Below are positions 1-5,591 of a DNA stretch of 5,591 bases, one piece after another. Every line of letters begins with the position of its first letter. The stretch's first letter is position 1. Where the stretch lies: assembly GCA_934675045.1 (NCBI GenBank), contig CAKUPI010000128.1:1-5591 (forward strand), read 5' to 3'. The notes under the pieces were generated by a model. It saw only the letters and a list, made by a program, of their open reading frames with translations. It searched no databases and had not been told where the DNA came from. Made by a program: the position numbers and the translations under genes. Source of the stretch: an uncultured Eubacteriales bacterium (GTDB lineage: Bacteria > Bacillota > Clostridia > Oscillospirales > Butyricicoccaceae).

Positions 1-90
1 GGTGTGGTAACTCAACTATAACCCATGAGACCTTATTCCTCATATCTTTTTATTCACTTGTCCAATATGTATTGTAGTGCTACAGCAAAA
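1..90. other. AT-rich left edge, no assignable gene
   Basis: This stretch is about 36 percent G+C by hand count, far below the rest of the window, and changes abruptly to pure G/C at base 91. No complete gene is visible. Two frames run off the left edge. One is on the plus strand and ends in TAA at 19-21 after six codons reading GVVTQL. The other is on the minus strand, starting at an ATG at 43-41 and open for about 14 codons. Either could be the tip of a neighbouring gene, but both are too short to identify. A small dyad (TGTAG, TG, CTACA) lies at 73-84 and is too weak to call a terminator. Confidence 0.5.
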
Positions 91-114
91 GCCCGGCGCG
101 GCCCGGCGCGCCCG
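91..114. repeat. Tandem 10-base duplication in a pure G/C block
   Basis: GCCCGGCGCG occurs twice in direct tandem (91-100 and 101-110) and is followed by CCCG, giving 24 consecutive G/C bases. Within it GGCGCG (95-100) can pair with CGCGCC (107-112) over a six-base loop. The block ends one base before the -35 hexamer of the typA promoter. It could be a slippage duplication, a remnant of an upstream structure or a regulator site; the sequence alone does not decide. It lacks a T-tract on the plus strand, so it is not an intrinsic terminator in that direction. Confidence 0.75.
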
Positions 115-144
115 TTGACAAGAAAAGCGGAAAAGAGGTATAAT
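115..144 (+). promoter_or_regulatory. typA sigma-A promoter
   Basis: A perfect -35 hexamer TTGACA (115-120) and a perfect -10 hexamer TATAAT (139-144) are separated by 18 bases, one more than the optimum. Transcription should start near 151, leaving a leader of about 30 bases before the typA start codon. Both elements being full consensus suggests strong, housekeeping-type expression. No operator or riboswitch is evident in the short leader. Confidence 0.9.
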
Positions 145-182
145 AAAGCGTTAAGAATCCAATATTTGCGAGGTTTGACAAT

Positions 183-2003
<1,821 letters not shown>

Positions 2004-2004
2004 C

Positions 2005-2712
2005 ATGCGGGAAGCTGCCCTGAGCTGGCTCGGCCGGGATCCGCTGCTGCACGTCTGCATGACCGAGTGCATCCGGCGCGGCCGCGCCGAGATTCTGTAC
2101 AGCGGAAACGACGGCGTTTTGCTGCGCGACCCCGAAGGCAAGTTTTTGGCGGCCAGCTTTGAAAGCCCCGACGCGCTGCGGCCCCGCATGCCCATGCTGC
2201 ATCAAAAGGGGTTTGACCTGCTGCTGCACCAGCAGTTCGCGCTGGAAATGGCCGGCGCGCAGCTGCCGGAATTGACCTTCTGCATGCACTGCTATCATTC
2301 GGTTTACACCAAAAAGGAGCCGCTGCACGCCGCCCTTCCCGAGGGTATGCACATGGAACGGCTGACCCTTCGGCACGCCGGGCAGGTGGCAGAGGTTTAC
2401 ACCCATGCGTCGGCAGACTACGTCACAGAGTGCATCCGTGCGGGGCTGATGCTGGGCGCCTTTTGCGGCGGGGAGCTGGCCGGCTTCATCGGCCAGCACG
2501 TCGAGGGGGCGCAGGGACTGCTCGAGGTGCTGCCCGCGTACCGCCGGAGGGGTCTGGCCAGCGCGCTGATGGCGGCCAGCATCAACGCCGCGCTGGACCG
2601 GGGCGAAACCCCCTTTGGCCAGATTATCACCGACAACGAAGCGTCGCTGGCACTTTCGCGCTCCCTTGGGCTGGAGATTTCCGCCGGCGTGGCCCACTGG
2701 CTGTTCTGCTGA
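2005..2712 (+). CDS. GNAT-family N-acetyltransferase, substrate unknown
   Basis: The product is 235 residues and transfers an acetyl group from acetyl-CoA to an unidentified amine. The C-terminal half holds the GNAT fold. The acetyl-CoA pyrophosphate loop (motif A) is LEVLPAYRRRGLASALM at 173-189, with the R/Q-x-x-G-x-A pattern at R180-A185. Motif B is NEASLALSRSLG at 211-222. This resembles FR47-like acetyltransferases. The first ~115 residues are a separate N-terminal region of unknown role containing FCMHCYHSVYTKKEPL (92-107). The start is the ATG at 2005, one base after the typA stop. GGGGG at 1992-1996, inside the last typA codons, is the ribosome binding site with an 8-base gap. A TTG at 1990 gives five more codons but would destroy that spacing. 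The arrangement implies translational coupling to typA. A ribosomal or translation-factor substrate is tempting but unproven; small molecules are equally possible. Confidence 0.9.
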   Translation: MREAALSWLGRDPLLHVCMTECIRRGRAEILYSGNDGVLLRDPEGKFLAASFESPDALRPRMPMLHQKGFDLLLHQQFALEMAGAQLPELTFCMHCYHSVYTKKEPLHAALPEGMHMERLTLRHAGQVAEVYTHASADYVTECIRAGLMLGAFCGGELAGFIGQHVEGAQGLLEVLPAYRRRGLASALMAASINAALDRGETPFGQIITDNEASLALSRSLGLEISAGVAHWLFC

Positions 2713-2713
2713 A

Positions 2714-2737
2714 GCCTTTGCCCGCGGCGGGCAAGGC
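2714..2737 (+). other. GC-rich hairpin after the acetyltransferase stop
   Basis: GCCTTTGCCCG (2714-2724) pairs with CGGGCAAGGC (2728-2737) around a CGG loop, with a single bulged T. It begins two bases after the stop codon and has no T-tract in either direction, so it is not a terminator itself. It may protect the 3' end of the mRNA or merely reflect GC-rich sequence. Confidence 0.55.
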
Positions 2738-2754
2738 CGCCGGCACAAAAAACC

Positions 2755-2792
2755 AAAACCCGGATTCCGACTTATCGGAATCCGGGTTTTTT
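2755..2792. terminator. Bidirectional intrinsic terminator between convergent units
   Basis: A perfect 16-bp stem, 2755-2770 against 2775-2790, encloses the four-base loop CTTA. On the plus strand the stem ends in a run of six T (2787-2792). On the minus strand its own A-tract becomes TTTT followed by GG and TTTTTT (2758-2747). It lies 42 bases after the acetyltransferase stop and about 29 bases after the nhaC stop on the opposite strand. It can therefore stop transcription of both converging units. Confidence 0.95.
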
Positions 2793-2819
2793 GCCGCGTT
2801 TTAAAACTCGCCCGCGCCT

Positions 2820-4166
2820 TTAGCGTCCGGCCCCGCCCGCCTGAACGGCAGGGGCGCCGCGCTTGAAAAACCGCCGCTTGGTCAGCCCGTAGCACAGGGG
2901 GGTCAGCCATAAAAGCAGGCAGCAGGGAACGGCTGAAAGGCCGGCGCCCAGCATTTGCAGGGGCACGGCGCAGGCAATCGACCAGGGGATAAGCCCCGCG
3001 ATGGTGACCACCGAGTTGGACATGTCGGTGGCCAGCTCGCTGCGCGAGGCGCCGGCGCTGTCGTACACGCCGGTCAGCAGCTGGGCGTCGAGCATGGTGG
3101 CGATGGTCTGGTTGCAAAAGGCGCCGCAGGTGGCGATGCTGGTCAGCACCATGGTGGGAAAAAGCCCGATGCGTCGGGCGGCCCGCCCGATTTTTTCCTG
3201 TATGTCGTCGAGCATGCGGGTGCCCTCGAAAATGCCGGAAAAGGTGCCCGAGAGCAGTACGATGAGGCAGACGTTGAGCATCGAACGCACGCCGCCGCCC
3301 GACAGGATGGGGGCCAGAGCGCCGCTTTGCGGCGCATAGCCGAGAAGGGCGGTCCGAACCGCCTCCCGCAGAGGCATGCCCTGCAAAAGCACGGTGGCGG
3401 CAAAGGAAGAGAGAATGCTGGCGGCGAGCGCCCAGCGGACCTCAAGCCCGGCAAGGGGGAGAACGAGCATCAAAAGCGCCGGCAGAACGGCCCAGAAGGA
3501 CAGGTCAAAGCTGCGCAGCAGCGCCTCGGGAATGGCGGGGTCGACAACGGAAATGGGGTTGCGCAGCGACAGCAGCAAAAAGCCGAGCAGCGTCGCCGCG
3601 GTGGCCGGAGCGCCGGTTTTCAGCATCAGCCGGACGTTGCTGTACAGCTCGGTGTCGGTGACGGCGGCCACAAGGTTGGCGCAGGAGGAAGCGGGGGCGC
3701 AGCGATCGCCGAAATACGCGCCCGAGATGACGGCGCCCGCCGTGACAAGCTCGCTGACGCCGCCGCTGCGCGCCAGCGTCATAAAGATGACGCCGGCCGT
3801 ACCGGCAACGCCGAAGCTGGTGCCCAGTGCATAAGACAGCGTGGCAGACAGCAGAAAGGTGATGAGAACAAACAGGGAGGGCGTGATGATTCGGATGCCG
3901 TGGTAGACAAAAAAGGCGATGGTTCCGCCCGAACGCCACAGGGCGGTGACCAGTCCGATGAGCAGCAGGATGCGCAGCACAATGAAGGATTTCTTCGCGC
4001 TGGACAAAATCATGTGCCCCACGCTGCGCAGGGAGTGGCCGCGGTGCAGCGCGGCGCCGGAAAAGCAGGCGAGGCCGACGGTCAGGGCGATGAGCATGGA
4101 CGCGCCCGAGGCCAGACAGACGACCATTGCGGCCAAAAAGACGGAGAATGCGATCAGGAGATCCAT
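2820..4166 (-). CDS. nhaC: NhaC-family Na+/H+ antiporter
   Basis: This is an inner-membrane secondary transporter of 448 residues that should exchange Na+ for H+ in pH and sodium homeostasis. Close relatives in the same family (MleN) exchange malate and lactate with Na+ and H+, so the substrate is not fixed by sequence. There are about ten to twelve hydrophobic segments. Family hallmarks are GTSFGVAGTAGVIFM (115-129), SGAYFGDRCAPASSCANL (148-165), ATCGAFCNQTIATML (345-359) and LATDMSNSVVTIAGLIPWS (378-396), in the order expected for NhaC proteins. The tail (429-448) is basic and predicted cytosolic. The ATG at 4166 has GGAAGG at 4175-4180 with an 8-base gap. It lies downstream of and co-directional with the LysR-type gene, but has its own promoter. 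The start site is abutted by a hairpin that could mask the ribosome binding site. Confidence 0.88.
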   Translation of the reverse strand: MDLLIAFSVFLAAMVVCLASGASMLIALTVGLACFSGAALHRGHSLRSVGHMILSSAKKSFIVLRILLLIGLVTALWRSGGTIAFFVYHGIRIITPSLFVLITFLLSATLSYALGTSFGVAGTAGVIFMTLARSGGVSELVTAGAVISGAYFGDRCAPASSCANLVAAVTDTELYSNVRLMLKTGAPATAATLLGFLLLSLRNPISVVDPAIPEALLRSFDLSFWAVLPALLMLVLPLAGLEVRWALAASILSSFAATVLLQGMPLREAVRTALLGYAPQSGALAPILSGGGVRSMLNVCLIVLLSGTFSGIFEGTRMLDDIQEKIGRAARRIGLFPTMVLTSIATCGAFCNQTIATMLDAQLLTGVYDSAGASRSELATDMSNSVVTIAGLIPWSIACAVPLQMLGAGLSAVPCCLLLWLTPLCYGLTKRRFFKRGAPAVQAGGAGR

Positions 4167-4184
4167 AAAAGGGGCCTTCCTTTT
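4167..4184 (-). promoter_or_regulatory. Hairpin masking the nhaC ribosome binding site
   Basis: On the minus strand AAAAGG (4184-4179) is a perfect complement of CCTTTT (4172-4167), with AAGGCC as the loop. The stem touches the ATG directly. The Shine-Dalgarno sequence GGAAGG (4180-4175) lies partly in the 5' arm and partly in the loop. The stem is A/U-rich and only six pairs, so it would be marginal at body temperature. It could act as a modest brake or thermosensitive element on translation, or be chance. Confidence 0.5.
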
Positions 4185-4280
4185 GCGGCAGAATAGCGCC
4201 GAAGCCGCCGCGCGCCAAGGCGCCGGAAGCCGGCGCTGCGCCGGAGTTTCGGGGCGCCGCCCCGCGGGCAGGGCGCACCC
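4167..4280 (-). promoter_or_regulatory. Structured 5' leader of nhaC with alternative hairpins
   Basis: The predicted nhaC transcript begins near 4280 and carries about 114 untranslated bases, most of them very GC-rich. At its 5' end GGGTGC (4280-4275) can pair with GCGCCC, forming a long stem down to about 4252. Further on, CCGGCGC (4244-4238), GCGCCGG (4236-4230) and CCGGCGC (4226-4220) lie in series. The middle element can pair with either outer copy, so two hairpins are mutually exclusive. A third dyad, GCGCC-TT-GGCGC (4223-4212), competes with the second. No known riboswitch is recognised with confidence. The layout is compatible with a conformational switch, or with a GC-rich intergenic repeat of no regulatory role. 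Confidence 0.5.
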
Positions 4281-4286
4281 TCATTC

Positions 4287-4315
4287 ATCTTACAGGACAA
4301 AGGGGCTTTTTTCAA
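4287..4315 (-). promoter_or_regulatory. nhaC sigma-A promoter
   Basis: Read on the minus strand, TTGAAA (4315-4310) is the -35 and TAAGAT (4292-4287) the -10, with an exact 17-base spacer. Transcription should start near 4280. Because a terminator separates it from lysR, this promoter probably supplies most nhaC mRNA. T-tracts lie just upstream at 4320-4326 and 4344-4349 and may act as UP-element or curvature sequences. Confidence 0.85.
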
Positions 4316-4320
4316 CCTTA

Positions 4321-4360
4321 AAAAAACTGGACCGCCGGCCTGCAAAAAACCGGACCGCCG
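4321..4360. repeat. Two 17-base direct repeats upstream of the nhaC promoter
   Basis: AAAAAACTGGACCGCCG (4321-4337) and AAAAAACCGGACCGCCG (4344-4360) match at 16 of 17 positions and are offset by 23 bases. Relative to a start near 4280 they fall at about -41 to -57 and -64 to -80, where activators, including LysR-type proteins, usually bind. They do not contain a T-tract-ended hairpin of useful strength, so they are not terminators. Regulator binding is inferred only from position and repetition. Confidence 0.7.
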
Positions 4361-4378
4361 CGCCCGTCCTTTGCGCAG

Positions 4379-4403
4379 AAAAAAACCGCCCCCCGCGGGG
4401 CGG
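4379..4403 (-). terminator. Intrinsic terminator of lysR
   Basis: On the minus strand CCGCCCC (4403-4397) pairs with GGGGCGG (4392-4386) around the loop GCGG, followed by seven T (4385-4379). It begins two bases after the LysR stop codon. This separates lysR transcription from the downstream antiporter gene, apart from read-through. Confidence 0.88.
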
Positions 4404-4405
4404 CG

Positions 4406-5326
4406 TCAGTCGAGCAGAAGGGCCTTGATGCTTTGCAGGTATTCCTGCGCCAGAAACGAGAGGGTGTGCCCGCGCTTTTTGATGTAGCTGAGCTCGTACA
4501 TGAAATTGGCGTCGCGCAGGAGCAGGCGGCGGATGCCGGTGAAAAAATCGCTGTCCAGCGAGGCGCGCGGATGGTAAACGCCCAGAAAAATGGCCGACGT
4601 CTGGGCCAGCAGGTTGTTCGTGGTTCCGCGATCCGACACCGTGATAAAGTTGCCCGGGCATATCCGGTGGGCAACCTCTTCGTCGATGGAGGCCAGCAGG
4701 GGGTGCTCTTCGGGGTAGGAAATAACCGGGCGGCCGCGGACCTGGGCCAGCTCGACCTCGGACTGCGTCCGCTGGTGCAGATCGCAGCGGGGCCCCAGCA
4801 GGACATAGGGGGGCGCGGAGGTCAGGTGCACATACTCCAGATCAAGCTCGCGCATCATTCCAAGCCACTGGGGCTTTTTGATGCTGCACATGGTCAAAAG
4901 GCCGATTTCGTACTTGCCCTCGGCTACGCCCTGAATGATGGCGCTGTGGGTTTCCTCAACGTAGTTGAGGGTGATGTGCTCGTCGCGGTAGCGGTTGCAC
5001 AGCTCGGTGAACAGGCGGCTGGCAAAAAAGAGAAAGTGCACGGCGACGTTGAAGCTGAGCACCTGCTCGCGGCTTTGCGAAACATACTGCTCTATGGCCC
5101 CCATGTGTTTGAGGATTTCGCGGCCGTGCGTGACAAACTCGACGCCGAAGGAGGTCAGCGAAATGCCCGACTGCGAGCGGACAAAAATGCTCTGCCCCAG
5201 CTCCCGCTCCAGAGCCTTGATGGAGGAGCTGAGGCTGGACTGCGCTATGTAAAGGCTCTGCGCGGCGCGGTTGATGGAACCGGTGTTGTACACTTCTATG
5301 GCCTGACGAATCTGTTCCAGCTTCAT
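4406..5326 (-). CDS. LysR-family transcriptional regulator
   Basis: This is a 306-residue DNA-binding regulator of usual LysR-type length. The winged helix-turn-helix occupies about residues 1-60, with SINRAAQSLYIAQSSLSSSI (17-36) as the helix-turn-helix and ALERELGQSIFVRSQSGISL (38-57) as wing and start of the linker helix. The linker runs to about 90. The effector domain covers about 93-300 and keeps the periplasmic-binding-protein fold pattern; its ligand cannot be read from sequence. The start is the ATG at 5326, because GGAGG (5338-5334) lies seven bases upstream and the homology begins at MKLEQIRQAIEVYNTGS. An in-frame extension of 69 codons to 5533 crosses the promoter and is rejected. 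The gene has its own promoter, a candidate self-operator and a terminator. It lies upstream of nhaC in the same direction, not divergent as is commonest, so control of nhaC is only plausible. Confidence 0.95.
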   Translation of the reverse strand: MKLEQIRQAIEVYNTGSINRAAQSLYIAQSSLSSSIKALERELGQSIFVRSQSGISLTSFGVEFVTHGREILKHMGAIEQYVSQSREQVLSFNVAVHFLFFASRLFTELCNRYRDEHITLNYVEETHSAIIQGVAEGKYEIGLLTMCSIKKPQWLGMMRELDLEYVHLTSAPPYVLLGPRCDLHQRTQSEVELAQVRGRPVISYPEEHPLLASIDEEVAHRICPGNFITVSDRGTTNNLLAQTSAIFLGVYHPRASLDSDFFTGIRRLLLRDANFMYELSYIKKRGHTLSFLAQEYLQSIKALLLD

Positions 5327-5399
5327 GCTCTGTCCTCCGGGAAACGGGATGCGTCTGCATCGCGTGAAAAGAAAGGCGGAAACCGTTAGGGGGAAAATC

Positions 5400-5420
5400 G
5401 TTATCCAATTACCCGATAAC
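5400..5420. promoter_or_regulatory. Candidate LysR operator overlapping the lysR start site
   Basis: GTTATC (5400-5405) and GATAAC (5415-5420) form a perfect interrupted dyad with nine bases between. It contains the T-N11-A pattern (T5404, A5416) within ATC-N9-GAT, which is typical of LysR-type binding sites. The predicted lysR transcription start (near 5417) falls inside it, so binding there would repress, as expected for autoregulation. No copy of this dyad was found near the nhaC promoter. Confidence 0.6.
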
Positions 5421-5423
5421 AAA

Positions 5424-5452
5424 AGCATAGCAAATTTTTCGGAAAATGTCAA
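5424..5452 (-). promoter_or_regulatory. lysR sigma-A promoter
   Basis: On the minus strand the -35 is a perfect TTGACA (5452-5447) and the -10 is TATGCT (5429-5424), with a 17-base spacer. The surrounding DNA is strongly AT-rich. Transcription near 5417 gives a leader of about 90 bases. That leader contains a small hairpin, GATGC-AGAC-GCATC (5361-5348), just before the ribosome binding site. Confidence 0.88.
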
Positions 5453-5504
5453 GAATACACAATAAAATGCCGCAAAAATTCGAAAAAACAAACAAAATAG
5501 ACAG

Positions 5505-5527
5505 GGGATAAACGGAAATCGGGATAA
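5505..5527. repeat. GGGATAA direct repeats upstream of lysR
   Basis: GGGATAA occurs at 5505-5511 and 5521-5527, 16 bases apart, about 90 to 110 bases upstream of the predicted lysR start. The GATAA core also appears in the operator dyad at 5415-5419. They may be extra half-sites for the same regulator, or chance in short AT-biased DNA. Confidence 0.4.
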
Positions 5528-5543
5528 CCCCATTGAAAAGGCG

Positions 5544-5589
5544 CGCCCGAAGCGGGCGAAATCCCCCCGGCCCCGGCGCGGCCGGAGGG
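5544..5589 (-). other. GC-rich hairpin pair at the right edge
   Basis: Two dyads lie side by side. The arms 5563-5572 and 5580-5589 form a 10-bp stem with a seven-base loop; on the minus strand its one imperfect pair becomes a G-U wobble, so it is more stable in minus-strand RNA. The second is CGCCCG-CTT-CGGGCG (5558-5544, minus), followed after four bases by TTTT (5539-5536). Together they resemble a weak leftward terminator for a gene beyond the right edge. The four-base gap and short T-run make this uncertain. From 5327 to 5591 no gene is seen. Confidence 0.45.
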
Positions 5590-5591
5590 CG

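Noticed and set aside
73..84. Small dyad TGTAG-TG-CTACA near the left edge.
   Set aside because: A two-base loop and no T-tract make it an unlikely terminator or structured RNA.
2955..4196. Plus-strand open frame of about 413 codons antisense to nhaC.
   Set aside because: The translation is Gly/Gln/Ala/Arg-rich low-complexity, as expected of the reverse strand of a GC-rich membrane protein gene. No promoter or ribosome binding site was noticed.
5348..5361. Hairpin GATGC-AGAC-GCATC in the lysR leader as a riboswitch element.
   Set aside because: Only five base pairs with no supporting structure; it does not cover the ribosome binding site.
4433..5389. Plus-strand open frame of about 318 codons antisense to lysR.
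   Set aside because: It is a shadow of lysR codon bias without family resemblance or expression signals.
5327..5533. In-frame 69-codon N-terminal extension of the LysR protein, starting at an ATG at 5533.
   Set aside because: It spans the lysR promoter, predicted start site and operator, has no good ribosome binding site, and adds sequence not belonging to the family. The ATG at 5326 has a perfectly placed GGAGG.

Overview
The window looks like chromosomal DNA from a GC-rich member of the Firmicutes, most likely a gut-type Clostridia/Oscillospirales organism. This is inferred from style rather than from a database match. Coding DNA is GC-rich with strong G/C at third codon positions. Promoters are near-consensus sigma-A type (TTGACA or TTGAAA paired with TATAAT, TATGCT or TAAGAT) in AT-richer gaps. 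Shine-Dalgarno sites are clear, and gene units end in classical hairpin-plus-T-tract terminators. Four complete protein genes account for nearly all the DNA.

Left half, plus strand: after an AT-rich edge (1-90) and a pure G/C block with a 10-base tandem duplication (91-114), a consensus promoter (115-144) drives typA/bipA (183-2003), a ribosome-associated translational GTPase. A GNAT-family N-acetyltransferase (2005-2712) follows with one base between stop and start, so the two are almost certainly co-transcribed and translationally coupled. The unit ends in a perfect 16-bp hairpin (2755-2792) with T-tracts on both sides, which also terminates the unit coming from the right.

Right half, minus strand: a LysR-type regulator (4406-5326) has its own promoter, a candidate autoregulatory operator and its own terminator. 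Downstream of it, in the same direction, lies an NhaC-family Na+/H+ antiporter gene (2820-4166) with a separate strong promoter (4287-4315). The roughly 240-base gap between them is the most structured non-coding stretch here. It holds a lysR terminator, two near-identical 17-base direct repeats just upstream of the nhaC -35 element, a GC-rich leader of about 114 bases with mutually exclusive hairpins, and a 6-bp hairpin abutting the nhaC start codon that would mask its ribosome binding site. The LysR protein may control the antiporter, but the only clean LysR-like dyad seen lies at lysR's own transcription start.

The genes themselves are ordinary. No CRISPR array, tRNA, rRNA, insertion sequence or defence locus is visible. 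The items most worth a second look are the nhaC control region, the typA-acetyltransferase pairing and the compositional break at the left edge. The long open frames antisense to typA, nhaC and lysR are by-products of high GC.
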